Source: an uncultured Methanobrevibacter sp. (GTDB taxonomy: Archaea > Methanobacteriota > Methanobacteria > Methanobacteriales > Methanobacteriaceae). Taken from it: a stretch of DNA of 6,887 nt. Positions 1 to 5,237 of the stretch are shown one piece after another (position 1 is the stretch's first letter; each line of letters begins with the position of its first letter). A program made the translations under genes and the position numbers. The stretch spans positions 1 through 6,887 of the forward strand of contig ONIK01000083.1 in NCBI GenBank assembly GCA_900317865.1, read 5' to 3'. Under the pieces are notes generated by a model. The model had not been told where the DNA came from and searched no databases. It saw nothing but the letters and a program-made list of their open reading frames with translations.

Positions 1-1
1 A

Positions 2-205
2 TGGAATCCAGAGTATCACGGCCCAGTATATGTTAATCTAGATGATAAATATAAAACTACTGTCTACAGCGATACAGGACAATTTTATATAACAATCAGG
101 GGTGTTGATTTATCACCAGGACTACATTTTTTCAGAGTGGAATCTGAAGAAGATAATCAATGGTTCTATGACTGTGCTGGTACGACAATAATCGTTAAAG
201 AATGA
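2..205 (+). CDS. C-terminal fragment of an Ig-like-domain surface protein (5' end outside window)
   Basis: The frame is open from base 2 to a TGA at 203-205, giving 67 residues with no start in the window, so this is the 3' end of a larger gene. The fragment has the alternating hydrophobic/polar pattern of a beta-sandwich: a strand around QFYITIRGVDL (27-37), then SPGLHFFRVES (38-48), and a last strand TTIIVKE (61-67). A short SPGLHFFRV-type turn followed by a hydrophobic final strand is typical of the Ig-like repeats in methanogen adhesin-like proteins, which sit on the cell surface. The family assignment is inferred from this pattern only. No ribosome site or promoter is visible because the upstream part is missing. 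The gene appears to have lost its membrane anchor: the same frame continues past two stops into a hydrophobic segment (see 206-283). It could be a pseudogene, or a secreted form of the protein. Confidence 0.6.
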   Translation, partial: WNPEYHGPVYVNLDDKYKTTVYSDTGQFYITIRGVDLSPGLHFFRVESEEDNQWFYDCAGTTIIVKE

Positions 206-283
206 TTATAACATGGTGCAATCATAGTTATTTTAGCAATTTTAGGTTATGGATTCCTAAAATCTAACAAAAATGATGATTAA
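206..283 (+). pseudogene. Detached C-terminal membrane-anchor remnant of the upstream surface protein
   Basis: Directly after the TGA at 203-205, the same reading frame gives Leu, a TAA stop (209-211), His, and then an uninterrupted 22-residue stretch starting GAIIVILAILGYGFLK and ending SNKNDD before a TAA at 281-283. About 15 hydrophobic residues followed by a short tail with lysines is the usual layout of a C-terminal transmembrane anchor. It lies exactly where an anchor would be expected for the preceding Ig-like domain. No start codon allows separate translation: the nearby ATG at 213 is in another frame and stops after four codons. I infer that the original gene was longer and was interrupted near 199-211, either by two nonsense changes or by a closely spaced pair of indels; the +1 frame there reads a plausible NDYN. 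An assembly error is the alternative. Confidence 0.5.
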
Positions 284-292
284 ATTATCATA

Positions 293-303
293 TTTTCTTT
301 TTT
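293..303 (+). terminator. T-rich tract after the surface-protein tail
   Basis: TTTTCTTTTTT begins about ten bases after the last in-frame stop at 283. Archaeal RNA polymerase stops at oligo-T tracts with or without a hairpin, so this is a reasonable end for the plus-strand transcript. Confidence 0.4.
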
Positions 304-306
304 AAT

Positions 307-350
307 AAAAAAACAAGTGAAATGTTGAGAAAAATACAAAACTCAACATT
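307..350 (-). terminator. Hairpin plus oligo-T terminator of the 48-aa membrane protein gene
   Basis: A perfect 9-bp inverted repeat, AATGTTGAG at 321-329 and CTCAACATT at 342-350, encloses a 12-base A-rich loop. Read on the minus strand, it begins 11 bases after the TAG stop of the small gene at 362-508 and is followed seven bases later by a run of seven T (complement of 307-313). The position and order fit a terminator for that gene, and support its being transcribed. Confidence 0.55.
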
Positions 351-361
351 AAAAAGTTTTT

Positions 362-508
362 CTAGTTATATCTTTCAGATAAATAAATATATACGAAAAA
401 TGCAATTAATAAAACAACAATAACTGGCAATAACCACATAAATAGTTTAAATACTAAAACACCCACCAATATTGCTATAATTATAAATGCTAAATCTCTA
501 AGTTCCAT
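362..508 (-). CDS. Small two-helix membrane protein, function unknown
   Basis: On the minus strand an ATG at 508 opens a 48-residue frame that ends with TAG at 362-364. The protein starts MELRDLAFIIIAILVG, has a second hydrophobic block around MWLLPVIVVLLIAFFVYIYL (24-43), and ends SERYN. I read two membrane helices, about 6-20 and 22-43, separated by a single lysine (K21), with short charged ends; that makes a hairpin or one long bent helix in the cytoplasmic membrane. There is no Shine-Dalgarno site. Instead a strong TATA box (complement of 531-540) places the transcription start within a few bases of the ATG, so the mRNA is probably leaderless. A hairpin terminator follows. A diverged second copy at 605-738 keeps MExRDLAF, the K21 position and the second helix, which supports real coding. 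I do not recognise the family. Small hydrophobic proteins of this kind can be membrane-complex subunits, stress peptides or toxins; nothing here decides between these. Confidence 0.65.
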   Translation of the reverse strand: MELRDLAFIIIAILVGVLVFKLFMWLLPVIVVLLIAFFVYIYLSERYN

Positions 509-530
509 GTAAAATTAATATATTTTCAAT

Positions 531-540
531 AGTATATAAA
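531..540 (-). promoter_or_regulatory. TATA box of the 48-aa membrane protein gene
   Basis: The minus-strand sequence TTTATATACT matches the archaeal TATA consensus closely. Its centre lies about 28 bases before the ATG at 508. With the usual 25-27 base distance to the start site, transcription would begin at about 510, giving a leaderless or near-leaderless mRNA. A matching region lies in front of the second copy. Confidence 0.55.
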
Positions 541-576
541 TTGATATTATAAGTACTCGTATTAATAAAAATATTT

Positions 577-583
577 AAAAAAA
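577..583 (-). terminator. Oligo-T tract downstream of the frameshifted copy
   Basis: The minus strand reads CTTTTAACTTTTTTTAAATA about 20 bases after the TAG at 605-607. A T7 run without a clear hairpin is enough for archaeal termination, so this is a candidate end for the copy-2 transcript. Confidence 0.35.
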
Positions 584-604
584 GTTAAAAGCAAATATAA
601 CCAA

Positions 605-738
605 CTAATTATACTTTTTAAAGAACATATAAATGAAAAATCCAATTAATAGACCAATAATAACTAGAAAAATATTTTTAATATAAAAACAGCAAATAAT
701 ATTGCTATAATCAAAAAAGCCAAATCTCTAATTTCCAT
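605..738 (-). pseudogene. Frameshifted paralogue of the small membrane protein
   Basis: The minus-strand ATG at 738 begins MEIRDLAFLIIAILFAVFIL, aligned with the start of the 48-aa protein at 362-508, but reaches TAG at 664-666 after 24 residues. The second half is intact in another frame: LVIIGLLIGFFIYMFFKKYN, then TAG at 605-607, matching the second helix and tail of the paralogue. Adding a single base to the five-A run on the plus strand at 668-672 would join the halves into a protein of about 44 residues, so a one-base loss in a homopolymer explains the break. The lysine between the helices is kept and a few residues (the MWLLP part) are missing. It may be a decayed copy, a slippage-switchable gene, a sequencing error, or a functional 24-residue single-helix peptide. 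It points away from guaAA, with 98 bases between the start codons. Confidence 0.55.
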
Positions 739-763
739 GTAAAATTACCATATTTTCAATAAC

Positions 764-775
764 ACATATATTTTT
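764..775 (-). promoter_or_regulatory. TATA-like box of the frameshifted copy
   Basis: The minus strand reads AAAAATATATGT, centred about 31 bases before the ATG at 738, equivalent in position to the TATA box of the intact copy. It predicts a start site about five bases upstream of the ATG. It matches the consensus less well than the copy-1 box. Confidence 0.4.
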
Positions 776-783
776 GATACAAA

Positions 784-791
784 GTATAATA
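784..791 (+). promoter_or_regulatory. Candidate TATA box for the guaAA operon
   Basis: GTATAATA lies about 49 bases before the guaAA ATG at 837. A start site some 26 bases further on (about 814) would leave a leader of roughly 23 bases that includes the GGAG ribosome site. The whole region is very AT-rich and other TATA-like strings (812-825) exist, so the choice rests on spacing. Confidence 0.35.
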
Positions 792-836
792 AATGAAAAA
801 AACCAAAAATAAAAATATAATATTTTGGAGCATAAT

Positions 837-1394
837 ATGACAATTTTAGTAGTTAATAATAAAGGTCAATATAACCATAGAATTCAACGTAGTTTACAGT
901 ATCTTAAAATTGATTCACAGTTAATTTCCAATACTTTAACTATTGAAGAAATTGAAGCTAAAAATCCAACTGGATTGATATTAGGTGGAGGTCCTTCAAT
1001 TGAAGGAGCTGGAAACAGTGAAGAATACATAAAACACTTCGACATACCTATTTTAGGAATATGTTTAGGCCATCAGTTAATTGCTAAAAGCTATGGGGGA
1101 GAAGTCTCAACTTCCAATACCGAAAGTTATGCTCAAGTTCAAATTAATATTATTAATGATGAAAACTTATTTGAAGGCTTGGCACCAGAAATGGCAGTTT
1201 GGTCCTCACATAAAGATGAAGTTAAAAGTATTCCTGAGGAATTTGAAATTTTAGCTAATTCAAAATTATGTAATATTGAATCCTTTAAACATAAAGATAA
1301 AGATGTATATGGAATCCAATTCCATCCAGAAGTACATCACACTCCTAAAGGATCACAGATATTTGAAAATTTCTATAAAATATGTAAAAAATAA
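837..1394 (+). CDS. guaAA: GMP synthase (glutamine-hydrolysing) subunit A, glutamine amidotransferase
   Basis: This 185-residue class I amidotransferase releases ammonia from glutamine and passes it to the synthetase subunit GuaAB, which aminates XMP to GMP in the cytoplasm. The catalytic triad is visible: Cys76 in GICLGHQ (74-80), His163 and Glu165 in QFHPEV (161-166). The oxyanion glycines are in GLILGGGPS (46-54). Length fits the stand-alone archaeal form; bacteria have it fused to the synthetase. I chose the ATG at 837 because GGAG (827-830) sits six bases upstream. A frame from a TTG at 825 would overlap that ribosome site and add four residues before the typical MTILVV start. It is the first gene of a plus-strand operon with the 85-aa gene and guaAB. 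In the related Methanocaldococcus enzyme the subunits associate when substrates bind, and the same is likely here. Confidence 0.93.
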   Translation: MTILVVNNKGQYNHRIQRSLQYLKIDSQLISNTLTIEEIEAKNPTGLILGGGPSIEGAGNSEEYIKHFDIPILGICLGHQLIAKSYGGEVSTSNTESYAQVQINIINDENLFEGLAPEMAVWSSHKDEVKSIPEEFEILANSKLCNIESFKHKDKDVYGIQFHPEVHHTPKGSQIFENFYKICKK

Positions 1395-1403
1395 GGTGTA
1401 ATA

Positions 1404-1661
1404 ATGATTGATAATGCAGAAGACTTAGCACAAAAAGCACAAGACAATAAAGCAGGTTTAAAAAAACAATTTGTAAACATCCCAATTGGCGATGAAGAAT
1501 ATGGATTTAGAATTTCAGGAATTGGAGGCAAATCCGTAAAATTAGAAAAATTTGTTAAATATGATGAAATATTCGAAGCTATTGAAGCAGGAAATGACAA
1601 TGGCTTAGAAGCTATGATTAAACAGATTATTGAAGATTATGAAGAAGAAGATGAAGAATAA
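1404..1661 (+). CDS. Small acidic protein of unknown function inside the GMP synthase operon
   Basis: I do not recognise this 85-residue protein. It starts nine bases after guaAA and ends eight bases before guaAB. A good ribosome site, GGTG at 1395-1398, lies five bases before its ATG, so it is almost certainly translated. The sequence suggests a compact soluble fold: an N-terminal helix (MIDNAEDLAQKAQDNKAGL, 1-19), a beta-rich centre (FVNIPIGDEEYGFRISGIGG, 23-42), then helices ending in a strongly acidic tail, EDYEEEDEE (77-85). There is no signal peptide, membrane helix or cysteine. A location between the two halves of a split enzyme suggests a role linked to GMP synthase, such as a partner or stabiliser of the GuaAA-GuaAB complex, but that is inference from position alone. 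An unrelated small protein that only shares the transcript is equally possible. Confidence 0.8.
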   Translation: MIDNAEDLAQKAQDNKAGLKKQFVNIPIGDEEYGFRISGIGGKSVKLEKFVKYDEIFEAIEAGNDNGLEAMIKQIIEDYEEEDEE

Positions 1662-1669
1662 GTGATTAT

Positions 1670-2596
1670 ATGTTAAGTCCAAAAGAATTTATTGATGATG
1701 CAATTCAAAAAATAAAAGACCAAATCGGAGATGAAAAAGCCATTATAGCACTTTCCGGAGGAGTCGACAGTTCAGTTTGCTCTGTACTAGTTCAAGAAGC
1801 AATCGGGGACAATTTAACTGCTGTATTTGTAGACCATGGTCTTTTAAGAGAAGGTGAAGTTGAACAAGTAACCAATACATTCAAAGATAGATTAAACTTT
1901 AAATTTATTGATGCATCAGACGAATTTATGGATCAGCTTGCTGGTGTTGAAGACCCTGAAGAAAAAAGAAAAATCATCGGAAGAGTATTTATCGAAGTAT
2001 TTGAAAGAGAAGCTATAAAATCCGGAGCAAAATTCTTAGTTCAAGGAACAATTGCACCGGACTGGATAGAAAGTGATGGAAAAATAAAATCACACCACAA
2101 CTTAGCTCTTCCAAGCGGAATGGAATTGGAATTATGTGAACCAATTCGTGACTTATACAAAGATGAAGTAAGAGAGATTGGTGATGAATTAGGTCTTCCA
2201 AAAACAACTGTCTACAGACAACCTTTCCCCGGACCAGGACTTGGTGTTAGAGTCATAGGAGATTTAACCAGAGAAAATGTTGAAATCTGTAGAAAAGCAA
2301 ACAAAATCGTTTGTGATGAAGTTGAAAAAGCAGGTCTCGATGAAGAGGTATGGCAATACTTTGCTGTATTAACTGATAGTAAAGCTACAGGCGTAAAAGG
2401 AGACCAAAGAGACTTTGGATATTTAGTTATTGTAAGAATAATCAATTCTGTTGATGCAATGACTGCTTATGTACCACAATTACCTTGGGATGTTGTGCAA
2501 ACCATCTCAAAAAGAATAACTTCTGAAATTTCAGAAGTAACTCATGTTGCTTTATCAATAAGTGACAAACCACCTGCAACTATCGAATTTTGTTAA
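1670..2596 (+). CDS. guaAB: GMP synthase (glutamine-hydrolysing) subunit B, ATP pyrophosphatase/synthetase
   Basis: This 308-residue protein activates XMP with ATP (releasing pyrophosphate) and accepts ammonia from GuaAA to make GMP. The N-type ATP-pyrophosphatase loop SGGVDSS is at 29-35, followed by AVFVDHGLLREGE (51-63). The lid-type segment EDPEEKRKIIGRVF is at 94-107, IKSHHN at 139-144, and RQPFPGPGLGVR, a strong GMP synthetase signature, at 183-194. The C-terminal dimerisation/XMP-binding domain ends with KPPATIEFC (300-308); the family norm, as I recall it, is KPPATIEWE, so the last residues are slightly unusual. A GTGAT ribosome site (1662-1666) lies three bases before the ATG. The length agrees with stand-alone archaeal synthetase subunits. 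It is the last gene of the guaAA operon and is followed at once by a palindrome and T7 tract. Confidence 0.95.
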   Translation: MLSPKEFIDDAIQKIKDQIGDEKAIIALSGGVDSSVCSVLVQEAIGDNLTAVFVDHGLLREGEVEQVTNTFKDRLNFKFIDASDEFMDQLAGVEDPEEKRKIIGRVFIEVFEREAIKSGAKFLVQGTIAPDWIESDGKIKSHHNLALPSGMELELCEPIRDLYKDEVREIGDELGLPKTTVYRQPFPGPGLGVRVIGDLTRENVEICRKANKIVCDEVEKAGLDEEVWQYFAVLTDSKATGVKGDQRDFGYLVIVRIINSVDAMTAYVPQLPWDVVQTISKRITSEISEVTHVALSISDKPPATIEFC

Positions 2597-2597
2597 A

Positions 2598-2625
2598 TAA
2601 GAGATTTAATCTCTTAACTTTTTTT
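2598..2625 (+). terminator. Palindrome plus T7 terminator after guaAB
   Basis: Two bases after the guaAB stop, a perfect 9-bp inverted repeat (TAAGAGATT at 2598-2606, AATCTCTTA at 2608-2616) flanks one central T, followed by seven T at 2619-2625. The T tract ends only seven bases before the nreA ATG. The palindrome's middle (GATTTAAT, about 26 bases before that ATG) could alternatively serve as a weak TATA box for nreA. Confidence 0.6.
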
Positions 2626-2632
2626 ATTTATT

Positions 2633-3802
2633 ATGAAAGCTACAAAAAATGCCTATTTAGCCAAATTAACAGAACAAATCCAAATGAGATCTGTTAAAGT
2701 TGGAAAAAATATTGAAGGAAGTACACCCCCATCCGTTTTCATTGGAAGATGGTCTTATCCTAAAGTATATGCCGGACCTATGATGGTAGGCGAAGCCGGA
2801 GATACTTCAATTATGGATTCTCCAGAATCCTGGATTGGTCAGAACAAACAACAGGAAGACATTATTAATTATCGGATGAATCTTGTTCGAGGAAAACAAT
2901 TAATTAAAATAGATGATTTGGAAAATCCTTTTGTTGAAAAATTACAGGACATATCTCTTGCATCCAAATCAATTGACAGCGAAGCTACTTTTGGAAAAAC
3001 ACCAACCGGATCAATGTTTACAGAAGACAGTACGCCACACGGTCCAAGTGCAGTTATTGAAAAATTTGATATAGATGCAGTCAGATGGGACAGGCAACTT
3101 GAAAAAACATTTTATGATACTGATTTGAAAGCAGTAGATGCAGTTGTTAATCTTCATAACAAAGAGGTTCCATTTACGGCCATGCAAAAGGCGTTTTCTG
3201 TTGGTGCTATAGGTACTAAAAATAAAAGAAAATTAGTTCCTACACGTTGGTCAATTACAGCATGCGATTCAACACTTGCAGACGAATTTTTAAAAGAAGT
3301 TAGGAAATTTGAACGATTAGACACATACAGAGTATTTGAATTTGGAGCTCTGAATACTTATTATGTAATTATTTTAACCCCAACTGAATGGCAATATGAA
3401 TGGTATGAGGCTTTTATTAAGATAATCAAAAATGAAAGATTAATATTTTCAGATTATGAAACAAATGGGGGTAAAAAAGAATATTCCCGAGTAGGAGGAT
3501 GTTATTATACTGCAAAAATGGTAGTTCTCGATTATCTCTCAAAAATTAAAAAGCAATCTGGTCTAATTATCTTAAGAGAAGCATATGAAAACTACATTCC
3601 ATTAGGTGTTTTTAATGTACGGGAAAATATTAAAGAAGCAATGGCAAGACCTTACCTTGAATTTGAAACACTGGAAGATTCTCTTAAATATGCAGGTACA
3701 AAACTCAGAATACCCGTTAAAGAATTTGTAAACCAGGGCACTTTGCTTAATGAAATGCTCCACACAAAACAGACCACTCTTGATATGTACTTTAAAAAAT
3801 GA
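2633..3802 (+). CDS. nreA: NreA-family archaeal DNA repair protein with C-terminal PCNA-binding motif
   Basis: The 389-residue protein belongs to the archaeal Nre family, linked to DNA damage repair in Haloferax and bound to the sliding clamp PCNA. Family hallmarks are TPPSVFIGRWSYPKVYAGPM (31-50) in the N-terminal domain, and SVGAIGTKNKRKLVPTRW (189-206) followed by SITACDS (207-213). The last residues contain QTTLDMYF (380-387), a fine match to the PCNA-interacting pattern Qxx(h)xx(aromatic)(aromatic), two residues from the end. Many Nre proteins begin with a four-cysteine zinc finger; here the region before residue 31 has no cysteine, and the frame is closed upstream by a TAA at 2615-2617, so the finger is truly absent. 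No ribosome site precedes the ATG, only the T-rich end of the guaAB terminator, which suggests leaderless translation or read-through from the gua operon. The DegT-like gene follows after four bases. Confidence 0.88.
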   Translation: MKATKNAYLAKLTEQIQMRSVKVGKNIEGSTPPSVFIGRWSYPKVYAGPMMVGEAGDTSIMDSPESWIGQNKQQEDIINYRMNLVRGKQLIKIDDLENPFVEKLQDISLASKSIDSEATFGKTPTGSMFTEDSTPHGPSAVIEKFDIDAVRWDRQLEKTFYDTDLKAVDAVVNLHNKEVPFTAMQKAFSVGAIGTKNKRKLVPTRWSITACDSTLADEFLKEVRKFERLDTYRVFEFGALNTYYVIILTPTEWQYEWYEAFIKIIKNERLIFSDYETNGGKKEYSRVGGCYYTAKMVVLDYLSKIKKQSGLIILREAYENYIPLGVFNVRENIKEAMARPYLEFETLEDSLKYAGTKLRIPVKEFVNQGTLLNEMLHTKQTTLDMYFKK

Positions 3803-3806
3803 TATT

Positions 3807-4772
3807 ATGATATTCGAATTTAAAACTCCTAAAAATGAAACAAAACAAATAATGTCTGATGTTGCATCAGGAAAAATTGAAAACACTAATTTTGAAAAGA
3901 AATGTGAAAAAGAAGTTAGTGAACTGACAAATGCAGAATTTGCTAAAATTACTTCAAGCGGCAACAACAGCATTTTTGTTGCATTAAGCTATATCAAAGG
4001 AGATATTATCATTCCAGATCAGGGAGGGTGGCATGGATTTAAACAGATTGCAAAATTTTTAGGAAAAAACATTATTACCCTTAAAACTGATTTGGGTCTT
4101 ATTAATCCAAATGAATTGGATAATCATGATATTAAAGAAAATTCTGCACTGATTTTTACCAGTTTTGCAGGTTATGCAGCAGAACAGAACATAAAATCCA
4201 TTTCCAAATATTGTAAAAATAATGGAATCACTACAATTGAAGATGCATCTGCAGGAATTGGTGATGAAAAAGGATTGCTTGGAAACTGCAAATATTCAGA
4301 CATTATTATTGCATCAACCGGACAGCCTAAAATAATTAATGTTGGAAGTGGAGGATTCATTGCAAGCAATGATGAAAATCTTTTTAGTGAAGCATCACTT
4401 CCATTAAAATTAAGTAAAACTAATGAAATTATTTGTAGTGGTATACATGAAGAACTTAAAAGTGTTAAGAATAACCTGCAGCTTACAGTAAATGCAACAG
4501 ACTATCTAAAAAAATATATACCTAACACAATACATAGTGAAAAAAGAGGCGTCAATTTAATTATTCAAGAGGATAATGCCAAGCAGAAAACATGGGAGTT
4601 GAAAAAGCAACTGCCTATCAACAAAAGCGGATTTATTAATAAATGTCCAAATTACAATAGAGTAAAAACAAAAGCTATATCCATAGAAATAAAAAATTTA
4701 AATTATAATTGTCTTGAAAAAGAATATCTGGATGAAATAATCAAAGCAGTTAATAATCTACAACAAGTTTAG
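3807..4772 (+). CDS. Short DegT/DnrJ/EryC1/StrS-like PLP-dependent aminotransferase
   Basis: This 321-residue protein has the fold-type I PLP pattern of the sugar aminotransferase (DegT/StrS) family. ITSSGNNSIFVAL (48-60) is the cofactor-phosphate loop and N-terminal helix; GDIIIPDQGGW (65-75) follows it. TTIEDASAGIG (142-152) carries the pyridine-binding Asp146. STGQPKIINVGSGGFI (170-185) carries the likely Schiff-base Lys175, before the usual glycine-rich turn. Family members typically have about 370-400 residues; here the C-terminal domain is shortened and the substrate is unknown. I chose the ATG at 3807, four bases after nreA, because family similarity begins there (MIFEF); a frame from 3750 would overlap nreA by 53 bases and add 19 unlikely residues. 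No clear ribosome site is present, so coupling to nreA is likely. The gene ends tail to tail with cgi121, overlapping it by 23 bases. Confidence 0.75.
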   Translation: MIFEFKTPKNETKQIMSDVASGKIENTNFEKKCEKEVSELTNAEFAKITSSGNNSIFVALSYIKGDIIIPDQGGWHGFKQIAKFLGKNIITLKTDLGLINPNELDNHDIKENSALIFTSFAGYAAEQNIKSISKYCKNNGITTIEDASAGIGDEKGLLGNCKYSDIIIASTGQPKIINVGSGGFIASNDENLFSEASLPLKLSKTNEIICSGIHEELKSVKNNLQLTVNATDYLKKYIPNTIHSEKRGVNLIIQEDNAKQKTWELKKQLPINKSGFINKCPNYNRVKTKAISIEIKNLNYNCLEKEYLDEIIKAVNNLQQV

Positions 4773-5232
4773 ATATTCTATCAATCAACACATTTTCTAC
4801 ATCAATTATTTCCAACTCATCATCACTAATATCATAAATTTCTTTTAACTTTCCAGCATCCGGAGTTAAAACATCATCATCCAAAGTGAATAATGAAGAT
4901 AATTGAGAAGTATAATCATCACAATCAATTAAAACAGCACATAAATTCATAGGTCCTTCTTTTAAACCCAATAAATCAAATGCCTTTGAAATTTGTCTTT
5001 GAGCAGAGCATCTAAGGCAAATCTCTACACTTAAATCATTAGCAAGGTTTTCATCACGATCAAAAGCAAGAAAAGCCTGATTAACTCCATGTTCAATATG
5101 CCTTTTGCCGGCTACAGCATCGGCATTCAACAATTGAATGATTTCAGAATCCTTTTTTATGGAATTTAATTGATTTAATGTGTCACTGACAGAATCTATT
5201 TTTCCTTTTAGCCCTATAATTTTTAAATCCAT
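4750..5232 (-). CDS. cgi121: KEOPS complex subunit Cgi121
   Basis: The 160-residue protein matches the Cgi121 family, the KEOPS subunit that binds the tRNA 3' end and helps the Kae1-Bud32 core attach the threonylcarbamoyl group to A37 (t6A) of ANN-decoding tRNAs. Recognisable parts are NADAVAGKRHIEHGVNQAFLAF (36-57), and SVEICLRCSAQRQISKAFDL (68-87) followed by LGLKEG (88-93), the conserved RQI-containing helix region. The C-terminal part is acidic and poorly conserved (DDDVLTPDAGKLKEIYDISD). The length is normal. The ATG at 5232 follows the cimA stop by five bases and is served by a GGAGAG site within the last cimA codons, so the two genes form one transcript and are probably translationally coupled. 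The 3' end overlaps the convergent DegT-like gene, so no separate terminator exists between them. Identification rests on remembered family motifs. Confidence 0.82.
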   Translation of the reverse strand: MDLKIIGLKGKIDSVSDTLNQLNSIKKDSEIIQLLNADAVAGKRHIEHGVNQAFLAFDRDENLANDLSVEICLRCSAQRQISKAFDLLGLKEGPMNLCAVLIDCDDYTSQLSSLFTLDDDVLTPDAGKLKEIYDISDDELEIIDVENVLIDRISKLVVDY

Positions 5233-5237
5233 GAAAA

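Larger units (their letters stand above)
362..546 (-). repeat. Diverged duplicate, copy 1 (promoter plus small membrane gene)
   Basis: This unit matches 605-778 on the same strand. The most similar part is the stretch around the start codon: both copies carry TATTGAAAATAT, two variable bases, TAATTTTAC and then ATGGAA, with AGAGATTT a few bases further on. Similarity begins near the shared ATCAA upstream of the TATA box and runs through the coding part to the stop. The sequences downstream of the two stops (different terminators) are not alike. I infer an old direct tandem duplication of one gene with its promoter. Confidence 0.6.
605..778 (-). repeat. Diverged duplicate, copy 2 (promoter plus frameshifted small membrane gene)
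   Basis: Second unit of the direct duplication described at 362-546, in the same orientation, with about 60 bases between the two. It has the same order of TATA-like box, conserved TATTGAAAATAT spacer element, start codon and coding region. The coding part is shorter by a few codons in the middle and carries a frameshift. Confidence 0.6.

Noticed and set aside
321..350. The 9-bp inverted repeat as an insertion-sequence end or operator
   Set aside because: There is no transposase nearby and no matching partner repeat; its position after the small gene and before a T7 run fits a terminator better.
362..778. A type I toxin-antitoxin or CRISPR explanation for the duplicated region
   Set aside because: There are only two diverged copies of coding length, with no short regular repeats or spacers, and no antisense RNA promoter could be pointed to over the small genes. 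Small hydrophobic size alone is not enough to call a toxin.
825..836. TTG start for guaAA at 825
   Set aside because: It overlaps the GGAG ribosome site that serves the ATG at 837, and adds four residues before the usual start of the family.
1373..1600. Minus-strand 75-residue frame opposite the small acidic gene
   Set aside because: It lies opposite a well-supported gene with a good ribosome site and has no promoter or ribosome site of its own.
2013..2445. Two minus-strand frames opposite guaAB
   Set aside because: They are antisense to conserved synthetase motifs and lack any start signals.
3750..3806. ATG start at 3750 for the DegT-like gene
   Set aside because: It would overlap nreA by 53 bases and encode 19 residues that merely read the nreA end in another frame; family similarity begins at the ATG at 3807.
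3602..3973. Minus-strand 123-residue frame across the nreA/DegT junction
   Set aside because: Its cysteine- and phenylalanine-rich composition is what the reverse of AT-rich coding sequence gives, and both plus-strand genes are firmly identified.
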